The notes beneath the pieces are model-generated. The model ran no database searches, was not told the DNA's origin, and was given only the letters and a program-made list of their open reading frames with translations. The translations under genes and the position numbers were made by a program. From CALIZF01 sp046292445 (GTDB taxonomy: Bacteria; Pseudomonadota; Alphaproteobacteria; Rhodobacterales; Rhodobacteraceae), in the NCBI GenBank assembly GCA_046292445.1, contig JBKBQT010000006.1, forward strand, positions 1 to 64,000: a stretch of DNA of 64,000 nt, read 5' to 3'. Of this stretch, positions 8,762 through 18,121 are shown one piece after another (the stretch's first letter is position 1; each line of letters opens with the position of its first letter).

Positions 8762-8776
8762 TTAAATCCCGCTTAA
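8762..8776 (+). promoter_or_regulatory. CtrA-type binding box upstream of cckA
   Basis: The sequence TTAA-ATCCCGC-TTAA is an exact TTAA-N7-TTAA, the core of the alphaproteobacterial CtrA recognition site. It lies 52 bases before the preferred cckA start at 8828 and 16 bases before the alternative start at 8792. Binding by CtrA is inferred, not shown. Confidence 0.6.
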
Positions 8777-8827
8777 GGTTTTGCGGTCCCTATGGGTCTG
8801 GCCCCGAATCTGCCCCCGGAACCCGTG

Positions 8828-11197
8828 ATGTCGAGCCTGTCGCCCATCGTCGCACCCATCGGCCGGAATGTCGCGCGCCTGTCGGGCCGTGCGCTGCCGC
8901 TGGCGGCCTTGGCGCTTGCCTGCGGCACCGCGGCCCTGATGGTGGCGCCGGGGCCTTGGCGGCTGGGCCTGCTCGCGGTGGGCGCGACGCTTCTGGTCGT
9001 CGCGCTGGTGCTCGGGGGCGGCGGGATGGCCGCCGGGTTGCGCCGGCGCCGGATGGACCGCAACGTCCGCCTCATCGTGGGCGAGGATGCGGCACCCTGC
9101 TTCACGACCGACCGCGAGGGGCAGGTGCTCTACCGCAACCGTGCCGCCGAGGCGCGCTTCGAACGGGTGGAACACGACACGCTTGTCGCCACCCTCGGCG
9201 ACATCTTCGCGCATCCCGCCGCCGTCCTCTACCGGCTGCAGAGCCGCGCGGCCAACCTCGGCGCGGCGCGCGAGGATGTGGTGACCCGCCGCGGCCATCT
9301 GCGGCTTTCGGTCCACCGGCTCGATGCGAACGGCTATCTCTGGCGGCTGGAGGAGATTGCCGATCGCGCCGGTCCCGGGGCCGCGCGCGGGGCCGAGGGG
9401 CTCAGCCTGCCGATGCTCGTCGCCGCCAAGACCGGCACGATCCTCTTCATGAACGAGGCGCTGCGCCGGATCGTCGGCGGCCGGCCGCGCACGCTCGACC
9501 GGGTCTTCGCCGATCCGGACTTCCGCTCGGGCGATATCGCGCTGGTGTCGGGGCAGGACGGGCCGGTGCGCGCGCAGGTGGCCGAGATCGGCGGCGCGGG
9601 CGAGCGGCGCGAGATTTACCTGCTGCCCGTCACCGCGCCGGCCGCGACACCGGCGGCCGCGGATGAGGATCTGCCCGTCGCGCTGGTCCAGCTGACCGCG
9701 GGCGGCAGCGTGCGCGCCGCCAATCGCCGGGCGCGCGATCTGCTCGGGATCGATGCGGGTGCCGAGGTGGCCCTGCCTGACCTGCTCGACGGACCCGGCC
9801 GCCCGCTGCGCGACTGGCTCGCCGACCTTGCCGCAGGACGCCTGCCGCCGCGGCCCGAGGTGATGCGGCTGCGGCACGCGGCCGAGGATCGCTTCGTCCA
9901 GGTCGTTCCCCATCTCGGCCCGGACGGCGCGCTTGCGGCGGTGCTGACCGACGCGACCGCGATCAAGACGCTCGAGGCGCAGTTCGCGCAGGGCCAGAAG
10001 ATGCAGGCGATCGGCCAGCTTGCGGGCGGCGTCGCGCATGACTTCAACAACCTGCTGACGGCGATATCGGGCCATTGCGACCTGCTGCTGCTGCGCCGCG
10101 ACAGCACCGACCCCGACTATGGCGACCTGATGCAGATTCACCAGAACGCCAACCGCGCCGCCGCCCTCGTCGCACAGCTGCTCGCCTTCTCGCGCAAGCA
10201 GACGATGCGGCCCGAGCGGCTGGACTTGGCCGATGTGCTGACGGATGTCACGCATCTGCTCCGCCGCCTTGTCGGCGAGAAGGTGACGCTCGAGCTCGAG
10301 GCGCATGAGGACATCGACCCGATCCGGGCCGACCGGCGCCAGCTCGAACAGGTGCTCGTCAACCTCGTCGTCAATGCCCGCGATGCGATGCCCGGCGGCG
10401 GCACGATCCGCATCGCCGTCGCGCAGCGTCATCTCGACGCGCCGCTGCCGCATGGCCGCGCCACGGTGCCGCCGGGCGACTATGCCGTCGTCAGCGTGGC
10501 CGATGCCGGCGCGGGCATCCCGCGCGAGCTGCACGACAAGATCTTCGAGCCCTTCTACACCACCAAGCGGGCCGGCGAGGGGACGGGGCTCGGCCTCTCG
10601 ACGGTCTACGGCATCGTCAAGCAATCGGGCGGGTTCATCTTCGTGGACAGCGCGCCGGGCGAGGGCAGCACCTTCACGCTCTGGCTGCCGACCCACCGGG
10701 CGGCCGACGGGCAGGATCAGCCGCGTGCCGTCCCTGCGCCGCCCCGCCCGACCGTGCCCGCGGCCGGGCCCGACGCGGCCCCCGTGCCTGCTGTCCCGCC
10801 CGCTGCGGTGCCGGCGGCCTTGCCGCGCGGCGGGCGGGGCGTCGTGCTGCTGGTCGAGGACGAGGCGCCCGTGCGCGCCTTCGCCAGCCGCGCGCTGCGG
10901 CTGCGCGGGCATACCGTGCTCGAGGCCGAGAACGCCGAGGACGCGCTGCGCATGCTCGAGGATCCGGCGCTGGCCATCGATGTCTTCGTGACCGATGTGA
11001 TGATGCCGGGCATGGACGGGCCGTCCTGGGTGCGCCAGGCGCTCGAACGGCGCCCCGGTGTGCGGGTGGTGTTCGTGTCGGGCTATGCCGAGGACAACCT
11101 GCCGGACGCCCAGGCGGACCTGCCCGAGGCGGTGTTCCTGGCCAAACCCTTCAGCCTCGAGGACCTCGCCACGACCGTCCAGCGCCAGCTGCACTGA
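8828..11197 (+). CDS. cckA: Hybrid sensor histidine kinase CckA
   Basis: Predicted protein of about 789 residues. Two hydrophobic segments near the N-terminus (about residues 20-38 and 44-64) are followed by PAS-like regions, a dimerisation/phosphoacceptor helix with GGVAHDFNNLLTAISGH (His-phosphorylation site), an ATPase domain with NLVVNARDAMPGGG, DAGAGIP and GEGTGLGLSTVYG, and a C-terminal receiver domain with VFVTDVMMPGMDG (phosphorylated Asp) and FLAKPF. This is the CckA layout. In alphaproteobacteria CckA passes phosphate through ChpT to CtrA, which in Rhodobacter controls motility and GTA production. The ATG at 8828 has a GGA at suitable spacing; an in-frame ATG at 8792 would add 12 residues and would leave little room for a promoter behind the CtrA-type box. 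Confidence 0.9.
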   Translation: MSSLSPIVAPIGRNVARLSGRALPLAALALACGTAALMVAPGPWRLGLLAVGATLLVVALVLGGGGMAAGLRRRRMDRNVRLIVGEDAAPCFTTDREGQVLYRNRAAEARFERVEHDTLVATLGDIFAHPAAVLYRLQSRAANLGAAREDVVTRRGHLRLSVHRLDANGYLWRLEEIADRAGPGAARGAEGLSLPMLVAAKTGTILFMNEALRRIVGGRPRTLDRVFADPDFRSGDIALVSGQDGPVRAQVAEIGGAGERREIYLLPVTAPAATPAAADEDLPVALVQLTAGGSVRAANRRARDLLGIDAGAEVALPDLLDGPGRPLRDWLADLAAGRLPPRPEVMRLRHAAEDRFVQVVPHLGPDGALAAVLTDATAIKTLEAQFAQGQKMQAIGQLAGGVAHDFNNLLTAISGHCDLLLLRRDSTDPDYGDLMQIHQNANRAAALVAQLLAFSRKQTMRPERLDLADVLTDVTHLLRRLVGEKVTLELEAHEDIDPIRADRRQLEQVLVNLVVNARDAMPGGGTIRIAVAQRHLDAPLPHGRATVPPGDYAVVSVADAGAGIPRELHDKIFEPFYTTKRAGEGTGLGLSTVYGIVKQSGGFIFVDSAPGEGSTFTLWLPTHRAADGQDQPRAVPAPPRPTVPAAGPDAAPVPAVPPAAVPAALPRGGRGVVLLVEDEAPVRAFASRALRLRGHTVLEAENAEDALRMLEDPALAIDVFVTDVMMPGMDGPSWVRQALERRPGVRVVFVSGYAEDNLPDAQADLPEAVFLAKPFSLEDLATTVQRQLH

Positions 11198-11218
11198 CCG
11201 TGGCGGCGCCTCGCCGGC

Positions 11219-11809
11219 TCAGTCGAGCGTGTCGTAGAGCGCGAAATCCGCGGCCATCGTGCGGCGCAGGGCGGCCAGCGTGCCGGGCGCGAGATCGACG
11301 CTCGCCTCGGGCGAGACGTTCAGGGTCGGCAGGACCAGCGCACAGCCCAGCCGATCCTCGAGAAAGGCCACGAACCTGTCCATCGCCTCGTAGCGGAAGA
11401 TGCGATCGACAGCGGGCTTTCCCTCGGGCGCAAGGAACCGCGCCTGCGCTCCGACATTGGCGAAACCCGGCTGTGGCTGGCGGCAATAGGCCTGTGCGAA
11501 GGCATCGAAACTCATGTCGCTCGTCCGCATCCGCTCATCCTCGATGTCCTCGCGCCGGCGGTATCGGTACCAGCTGCCCAGCCAGTCCAGCGGCTCGCGC
11601 ATGAGGGCGACCGTGGTGAACCGCGCGCCGGAGGCAGCGGCGAGATAGGGGCCGATGAAACGGTGATAACGCCGCGCCGTCGTATGCTTGAGCACCGGCG
11701 GGCGCTGGACGGACAGCGCCGCGAGCGGCTCGAGCGCGGCGGCAATCGCTGTCGAACCGGTCTTGGGGGTGGCGAGGAAAACCAGCCTCTGATCCCAGAA
11801 CACCAGCAT
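11219..11809 (-). CDS. Sulfotransferase-family protein
   Basis: Predicted 196-residue protein. The start MLVFWDQRLVFLATPKTGSTAIAAAL contains the 5'-phosphosulfate-binding loop TPKTGSTA of PAPS-dependent sulfotransferases, and TTVALMREPLDWLGSWYRYRRR matches the 3'-phosphate-binding region (RxPxxxxxSxY type). Such enzymes transfer sulfate to carbohydrates, lipids or other acceptors; the acceptor here is unknown. The start at 11809 places the PAPS loop at the usual N-terminal position; a longer frame would run into the recA promoter. It ends 21 bases from the convergent cckA stop and is divergent from recA. Confidence 0.8.
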   Translation of the reverse strand: MLVFWDQRLVFLATPKTGSTAIAAALEPLAALSVQRPPVLKHTTARRYHRFIGPYLAAASGARFTTVALMREPLDWLGSWYRYRRREDIEDERMRTSDMSFDAFAQAYCRQPQPGFANVGAQARFLAPEGKPAVDRIFRYEAMDRFVAFLEDRLGCALVLPTLNVSPEASVDLAPGTLAALRRTMAADFALYDTLD

Positions 11810-11913
11810 CCCGATCCCTTTCCTTCGCCGCGCCCGCCCTGGGGCCTTCGGCGCGTAACTAACCCTTAACCACTTTCGGAAAAAGCTGCATTCGAGGCGA
11901 ATCCGGTTGATAT

Positions 11914-11928
11914 GTTCCGCATTTGTTT
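11914..11928 (+). promoter_or_regulatory. LexA (SOS) box 1 upstream of recA
   Basis: GTTC-CGCATTT-GTTT matches the alphaproteobacterial LexA site GTTC-N7-GTTC at seven of eight conserved bases. It sits about 98-112 bases before the recA start, overlapping a possible promoter (TTGATA at 11907-11912). Confidence 0.65.
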
Positions 11929-11941
11929 GCATAGGGGATCG

Positions 11942-11956
11942 GAACGCAAGCGGAAC
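11942..11956 (-). promoter_or_regulatory. LexA (SOS) box 2 upstream of recA
   Basis: GAAC-GCAAGCG-GAAC is an exact match, on the minus strand, to GTTC-N7-GTTC. It begins 13 bases after the end of box 1 and lies in the likely leader of the recA transcript. Confidence 0.65.
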
Positions 11957-12025
11957 ATCGCGGCGGGCAGGGCGGGGGCGGGCGGCGTTGCCGCGGCAGG
12001 GCAGGCATGGAATAAGGGGCAGGCG

Positions 12026-13096
<1,071 letters not shown>

Positions 13097-13202
13097 CGCC
13101 CCGGGCAGCGGGCGGCCCTTTCGCCCGCCCGCACCTGCCCTGTGGACAGCCCGCAATGCCGCCGCTACACCCGGCGGCACTGCCTTGCCCCAGGACGATC
13201 CC

Positions 13203-15860
13203 ATGCCCTCGCTGAACGACATCCGCTCGACCTTCCTCGATTTCTTCGCGCGCAACGGCCACCGCATCGTCGCCTCGAGCCCGCTGGTGCCGCGCAACGA
13301 TCCGACGCTGATGTTCGCCAATTCGGGGATGGTGCAGTTCAAGAACCTCTTCACCGGGGTCGAGCGGCGCGACTATGTGCGCGCGACGACGGCACAGAAA
13401 TGCGTGCGCGCGGGCGGCAAGCACAACGATCTCGACAATGTGGGCTATACCGCCCGGCACCATACGTTCTTTGAAATGCTGGGAAATTTCAGCTTCGGCG
13501 ATTACTTCAAGTCCGAGGCGATCCCCTTCGCCTGGGAACTGCTCACCAGGGACTTCGCGATCCCGAAGGACCGGCTGAGCGTCACGGTCTATCACACCGA
13601 CGACGAGGCGGCGGCGATCTGGCGCAAGGTCGCGGGCCTGCCCGAGGAGCGGATCATCCGCATCGACACCGACGACAACTTCTGGCGCATGGGCCCGACC
13701 GGCCCCTGCGGCCCCTGCACCGAGATCTTCTTCGACCATGGTCCCCATATCTGGGGCGGCCCGCCCGGCAGCGCCGAGGCGGACGGCGACCGGTTCATCG
13801 AGATCTGGAACCTCGTGTTCATGCAGAACGAACAGCTCGCCGACGGGAGCCTGCGCGAGCTCGACATGCAGTCGATCGACACCGGCATGGGGCTCGAACG
13901 GATCGGCGCGCTGCTGCAGGGCAAGCACGACAATTACGACACCGACCTCATGCGCGCCCTGATCGAGGCGAGCGCCCAGGCGACGAGCGCCGATCCTGAC
14001 GGGCCGGGCAAGATCCACCACCGCGTGATCGCCGACCATCTGCGCTCGACCGCCTTCCTGATCGCGGACGGCGTGATGCCCTCGAACGAGGGGCGCGGCT
14101 ATGTGCTGCGCCGGATCATGCGCCGCGCGATGCGCCATGCCCATATGCTCGGCGCGGCCGATCCCGTGATGCACCGCCTCGTGCCCGCGCTGGTGCGCCA
14201 GATGGGCGCGGCCTATCCCGAGCTTGGCCAGGCGCAGGCGCTGATCGCCGAGACGCTGCGGCTGGAAGAGACGCGGTTCAAGGAAACGCTCGACCGCGGG
14301 CTGCGCCTGCTCGACGACGAACTCGCGCGCCTGCCCGAGGGCGCCGACCTGCCGGGCGCCGCGGCCTTCCGGCTCTACGACACCTTCGGCTTCCCGCTCG
14401 ACCTCACGCAGGATGCCTTGCGCGAGAAGGGGCGGGGGGTGGACGTCCAGGGATTCGACGCCGCCATGGCCGCGCAGCGGGCCAAGGCCCGCGCGGCCTG
14501 GGCCGGCTCGGGCGAGACGACCGATGCCGCGATCTGGTTCGAGCTGGCCGAGGCGCATGGCGCGACCGAATTCCTCGGCTACGACACCGAGACCGCCGAG
14601 GGGCAGATTCTCGCGCTTGTCGCCGGCGGCGCCGCCACCGGTGCGGCCCCGGCGGGGCAGGCGGTGCAGGTCGTTGTCAACCAGACGCCGTTCTACGCCG
14701 AATCAGGCGGCCAGGTGGGCGATCAGGGCATGATCCGCACCGATACCGGCGCCGCCCGCGTAACCGACACGCGCCGCGCCGCCGGCGTGGTGATCCATGT
14801 CGCGACGGTGACCGAGGGCAGCCTGCTGCGCGGCCAGCCCGCCCGGCTCGAGGTCGACCACGCCCGCCGCAGCGCCATTCGCGCCAATCATTCGGCCACC
14901 CATCTGCTGCACGAGGCGCTGCGCGTCCGGCTCGGGCCGCATGTCGCCCAGAAGGGCAGCCTGAACGCGCCCGACCGCCTGCGCTTCGACTTCAGCCACG
15001 GCAAGGGCCTCACCCCGGCCGAGATCGCCGGCGTCGAGGCCGAGGTCAACGCCTTCATCCGCCAGAACAGCCCGGTCGAGACGCGCATCATGGCCCCCGA
15101 CGACGCCCGCGCCCTCGGCGCCCAGGCGCTTTTCGGCGAGAAATACGGCGACGAGGTGCGCGTCGTGGCGATGGGCGTGCAGCCGGGCACCGGCAAGGGC
15201 CCCGACGGCATGACCTGGAGCCTCGAGCTCTGCGGCGGCACCCATGTCGCGCGCACCGGCGACATCGGCGCCTTCGTCATCCTCGCGGACAGCGCCTCCT
15301 CGGCCGGCGTGCGGCGCATCGAGGCGCTGACGGGCCAGGCGGCACTCGACCACCTGCGCGCGCAGGACGCCCGGCTGGCCGAGATCGCGGCGATCCTGAA
15401 GGCCGCGCCCGCCGATGCGGTCGAGCGTGTGCGCAGCCTCGCCGAGGATCGCCGCGCCCTTGCCGCCGAGGTCGCGCAGCTTCGGCGCGATCTCGCCACG
15501 GGGGGGGGGGGCGCGGCAACCCCCGAGGCCGTGCCGGTCGGCGGCGTACCCTTCCTCGCCCGGAGCCTCGCCGGCGTCACCGGCAAGGACCTGCCCGCCC
15601 TCATCGACGCCGCCAAGGCGCGGCTCGGCTCTGGCGCGATCCTCTACATCGCCGACACCGGCGGCAAGGCGGCGATTGCGGCCGGTGTCACCACCGACCT
15701 GACGGGGCGCATCTCGGCGGTCGATCTGGCCCGCGCGGCGGCAGAGGCGATGGGCGGCAAGGGCGGCGGCGGCCGGCCCGATCTTGCCCAGGCCGGCGGC
15801 GCCGACCCGGCCCGCGCCGAAGACGCCATCCGCGCCGCCCGCGCCCTCCTGGAGAGCTGA
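13203..15860 (+). CDS. alaS: Alanyl-tRNA synthetase
   Basis: Predicted 885-residue protein, full length for AlaRS. The aminoacylation domain starts with LNDIRSTFLDFFARNGHRIV and contains the class II motifs (FKNLFTG, RHHTFFEMLGNFSFGDYFK, GMGLERIGALLQG). The editing domain has HSATHLLHEALR and CGGTHV, the zinc-site His and Cys residues. The C-terminal DHHA1/C-Ala part closes with GKGGGGRPDLAQAGG, a typical signature. It charges tRNA-Ala with alanine. A run of 12 G at 15500-15511 lies in the linker before the C-Ala domain; the frame stays open across it. The stop is three bases before the next start, suggesting an operon with the DUF1330 gene. Confidence 0.97.
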   Translation: MPSLNDIRSTFLDFFARNGHRIVASSPLVPRNDPTLMFANSGMVQFKNLFTGVERRDYVRATTAQKCVRAGGKHNDLDNVGYTARHHTFFEMLGNFSFGDYFKSEAIPFAWELLTRDFAIPKDRLSVTVYHTDDEAAAIWRKVAGLPEERIIRIDTDDNFWRMGPTGPCGPCTEIFFDHGPHIWGGPPGSAEADGDRFIEIWNLVFMQNEQLADGSLRELDMQSIDTGMGLERIGALLQGKHDNYDTDLMRALIEASAQATSADPDGPGKIHHRVIADHLRSTAFLIADGVMPSNEGRGYVLRRIMRRAMRHAHMLGAADPVMHRLVPALVRQMGAAYPELGQAQALIAETLRLEETRFKETLDRGLRLLDDELARLPEGADLPGAAAFRLYDTFGFPLDLTQDALREKGRGVDVQGFDAAMAAQRAKARAAWAGSGETTDAAIWFELAEAHGATEFLGYDTETAEGQILALVAGGAATGAAPAGQAVQVVVNQTPFYAESGGQVGDQGMIRTDTGAARVTDTRRAAGVVIHVATVTEGSLLRGQPARLEVDHARRSAIRANHSATHLLHEALRVRLGPHVAQKGSLNAPDRLRFDFSHGKGLTPAEIAGVEAEVNAFIRQNSPVETRIMAPDDARALGAQALFGEKYGDEVRVVAMGVQPGTGKGPDGMTWSLELCGGTHVARTGDIGAFVILADSASSAGVRRIEALTGQAALDHLRAQDARLAEIAAILKAAPADAVERVRSLAEDRRALAAEVAQLRRDLATGGGGAATPEAVPVGGVPFLARSLAGVTGKDLPALIDAAKARLGSGAILYIADTGGKAAIAAGVTTDLTGRISAVDLARAAAEAMGGKGGGGRPDLAQAGGADPARAEDAIRAARALLES
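15500..15511. repeat. Poly-G tract (12 G) inside alaS
   Basis: Twelve consecutive G encode part of a Gly run in a linker of AlaRS. Homopolymers of this length are prone to slippage and to sequencing error. Confidence 0.9.
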
Positions 15861-15863
15861 GCC

Positions 15864-16154
15864 ATGCCCGCCGCCTACTGGATTGCCCATGTGACCGTGA
15901 CCGACCCCGAGGCCTACGGCCGCTACGCCGCCATCGCCACCGAGGCGATCAAGGCCCATGGCGGCGAATTCCTCGCCCGCGGCGGGCGGCATGTGCAGCT
16001 CGAAGGCACCGATCGCGCCCGCAACGTGGTTGCGCGTTTCCCGAGCCTCGAGGCGGCGGTGGCCTGCTACAACTCGCCCCTCTACCAGTCCGGCCTCGCC
16101 CATGCCAAAGGCGCGGCGCTGCGCGATCTCGTCGTGGTCGAGGCCGCCGACTGA
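15864..16154 (+). CDS. DUF1330-family protein
   Basis: Predicted 96-residue protein starting MPAAYWIAHVTVTDPEAYGRYA, with HGGEFLARGGRHVQLEG and VVARFPSLEAAVACYNSPLYQ. This is the DUF1330 pattern, a dimeric alpha/beta-barrel related to the EthD/ABM folds. No enzymatic activity is established for the family. It follows alaS by three bases and is probably translated from the same mRNA. Confidence 0.9.
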   Translation: MPAAYWIAHVTVTDPEAYGRYAAIATEAIKAHGGEFLARGGRHVQLEGTDRARNVVARFPSLEAAVACYNSPLYQSGLAHAKGAALRDLVVVEAAD

Positions 16155-16180
16155 GCGTGCGGGCAACCGCCGGGAACTGG

Positions 16181-16231
16181 CCCGCCCCCGGCTTCAGGCT
16201 GGCCCAAATATCCCCGCCGGAGGCGCACGAA
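16181..16231. repeat. Dispersed intergenic element, copy 1
   Basis: The stretch contains TTCAGGCTGGCCCAAATA followed by TCCCCGCCGGAGGCGCACGA. Nearly the same sequence is found at 20585-20621, and a shorter version at 44360-44380. This copy lies between the convergent DUF1330 and aldolase genes. Confidence 0.75.
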
Positions 16232-16269
16232 TGCCGCCCCGCGATCCCGCGGGGCTGCTGGCGTCGGCC

Positions 16270-17199
16270 TCAGGCCTTGCCCTTGTAGATGTCCACCAGC
16301 GTCGCAAGCAGGCGCAGCGCCTCGTCCCGCGGCCGCTGGAACGAATTGCGCCCGATGATCGACCCGTTGCCCCCGCCGTCGCGGATCGCGCGGGCATCGT
16401 CGTAAACCTGCTCCTCGCCCTTCGCCGCACCGCCCGAGAACACCACGATCCGCCGCCCGCCGAGCGCGGCCTGCATGCAGTGGCGAACCCGCGCGGCCTG
16501 CGTTGCGATGTCGATCCCCTGCTTGTCGTAGACCGCCTTGGCCTCCTTCAGCATCAGATGGTCGGTCGACAGCTTGATCTTGATGATATGCGCGCCGAGC
16601 AGGCCGGCGATCTGCGCGGCATAGGCGGCAACGTCGATCGCCGTCTCGCCCTCCTTGGTGATCGCCTCGCCCCGCGGATAGGACCAGATCACCGTCGCGA
16701 TGCCCTTGGCCGCCGCCTCGGCCCGCATGGCGCTGATCTCCTCGAACATCTCGAGCGCCATGTCCGATCCGGGATAGATGGTGAATCCGATCGCCGCACA
16801 GCCGAGGCGCAGCGCATCGTCGACGCAGGCGGTGATCGCCTGGTTCTTGCCGGCGGTCTCGGACATCAGCGAATTGGCGCTGTTGGCCTTGAGGATCGTC
16901 GGGATCTGCCCGGCAAAGGTATCCGCCCCCGCCTCGAGCATCCCGAGCGGCGCGGCATAGGCGTTCAGGCCGGCATCGATGGCAAGCTGGTAGTGGTAAT
17001 GCGGGTCATAGCCAGCCGGGTTGGCGGCAAAGCTGCGCGCCGGGCCATGCTCGAACCCCTGATCGACCGGCAGGATGATCATCTTGCCGGTGCCGCCCAG
17101 CCGCCCCTCCATCAGGATGCGGCACAGGTTCGCCTTCACGCCGGGGGTTTCGCCTTCGTAATTGGCAAGGATTTTCTGGACAATGCGGGTCGCGCGCAT
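16270..17199 (-). CDS. Class I fructose-bisphosphate aldolase (DhnA/FbaB type)
   Basis: Predicted 309-residue protein. Visible are NYEGETPGVKANLCRILM, the substrate-phosphate region MIILPVDQGFEHGP, IGFTIYPGSD, and GAHIIKIKLSTDH, whose Lys residues include the likely Schiff-base lysine, followed by RRIVVFSGGAAKGEE and RDGGGNGSIIGRNSFQRP with a glycine-rich phosphate loop. It belongs to the archaeal-type class I aldolases, which cleave fructose-1,6-bisphosphate to two triose phosphates. The start at 17199 gives the conserved N-terminus; a longer frame only adds a sequence antisense to intergenic DNA. It appears to be a single-gene unit. Confidence 0.9.
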   Translation of the reverse strand: MRATRIVQKILANYEGETPGVKANLCRILMEGRLGGTGKMIILPVDQGFEHGPARSFAANPAGYDPHYHYQLAIDAGLNAYAAPLGMLEAGADTFAGQIPTILKANSANSLMSETAGKNQAITACVDDALRLGCAAIGFTIYPGSDMALEMFEEISAMRAEAAAKGIATVIWSYPRGEAITKEGETAIDVAAYAAQIAGLLGAHIIKIKLSTDHLMLKEAKAVYDKQGIDIATQAARVRHCMQAALGGRRIVVFSGGAAKGEEQVYDDARAIRDGGGNGSIIGRNSFQRPRDEALRLLATLVDIYKGKA

Positions 17200-17320
17200 G
17201 AGGGCCTCGTTGACGGATGCAGATGGGCGGGGCTGATGGCGACCGTCTAGGGTCGGACCGGCCGCTTGTCCATGCGCAAGCAGGCCATGCCTGCGGGATT
17301 TCGCCGCACAGGCGGCCGCG

Positions 17321-17797
17321 TCAGGCCGAAACCGGCACCGCGGCGACGCCGATCTCCACGCCGTCGGCATAGATGACCGCCGGCGCATCGAAGACCAGCA
17401 CAAAGAGCCGCACCGAAGCCGCCCGGACATGCCGCAGGAACACGCCGTCGGCCAGCCGCCCCACGGGGACGAGCGCGGCCTCCGTCCCGAACATCGCCCG
17501 CGCCCGCCAGTCGCGCAGCAGCACCGCCTGCCCGGCGGGCAGCATCAGCGGCCGGTCCGGCCGGTCGTGGCCAAGCGCGCCTGGCGCCACGGCGACCATC
17601 GCCGCATCGGCCAGCACCGTCACCGTCACCGCCCGCAGGCGCCGGACGCCGGCCCGCGTGACGATCCGGTCGCCGGGGCCGAGATGCTCGACCGGCAGCG
17701 CGCCGTCGAGCGTCAGGACAAGCGTGCCCATCGGCAGGCCGACGGGCGTTCCGGTCCGGGTGGTGGTGGTGTTGCTGCCGTTTCTGCTCAGTGCCAT
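17321..17797 (-). CDS. Short Hint-domain protein lacking the catalytic Cys
   Basis: Predicted 158-residue protein. Residues about 17-55 read GTPVGLPMGTLVLTLDGALP then VEHLGPGDRIVTRAG, aligning with the Hint start seen in the two larger proteins at 5.1-7.4 kb (CFTPGTLIAV...VEALAPGDPVLTRDAG). At the nucleophilic Cys position it has Leu/Pro, and the histidine motif SPQHRIL is replaced by PAGQAVLL. The fold may therefore be kept without self-splicing chemistry. The N-terminus is Ser/Thr/Asn rich and no signal peptide is visible. The gene is likely real: its start, length and coding pattern are good. Function unknown. Confidence 0.75.
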   Translation of the reverse strand: MALSRNGSNTTTTRTGTPVGLPMGTLVLTLDGALPVEHLGPGDRIVTRAGVRRLRAVTVTVLADAAMVAVAPGALGHDRPDRPLMLPAGQAVLLRDWRARAMFGTEAALVPVGRLADGVFLRHVRAASVRLFVLVFDAPAVIYADGVEIGVAAVPVSA

Positions 17798-18012
17798 GTG
17801 ATCGCCTCTCGCGTGCGTCTTGCCGGACAGATCGGCCGCAATCGTGGCAACATTGTGTTCACGGCGGCCGAAACGGCGCCCCGAAGACGGATTTTCGGTG
17901 CTCGCGCCCCGCGCGGCGGTCTGCTAGAAGATCGGCGAATTCGGGGCGGCCCGGCCTTGTGCGCGGCCGCCCCGCGGCTTATCACGCGCCGGCATTGGCG
18001 CAGGGGCGAAAC

Positions 18013-18097
18013 GCGGGTGTGGCGGAACAGGCAGACGCACCGGATTTAGGTTCCGGCGCCGCAAGGCGTGGGGGTTCAAGTCCCTCCACCCGCACCA
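18013..18097 (+). tRNA. tRNA-Leu (anticodon UAG)
   Basis: The 85-base sequence folds as a class II tRNA: acceptor stem GCGGGTG/CACCCGC, a D arm, an anticodon stem CCGGA/TCCGG around the loop TTTAGGT (anticodon TAG), a long variable arm CGCCGCAAGGCG and the T loop GGTTCAAGTCC, with CCA encoded. It reads CUN leucine codons. It lies just before tig. Confidence 0.95.
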
Positions 18098-18121
18098 GGG
18101 AATGAAAAGGACGACAGACGG

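Noticed and set aside
13109..13135. Terminator after recA
   Set aside because: GCGGGCG and CGCCCGC could pair, but the loop is irregular and there is no T run.
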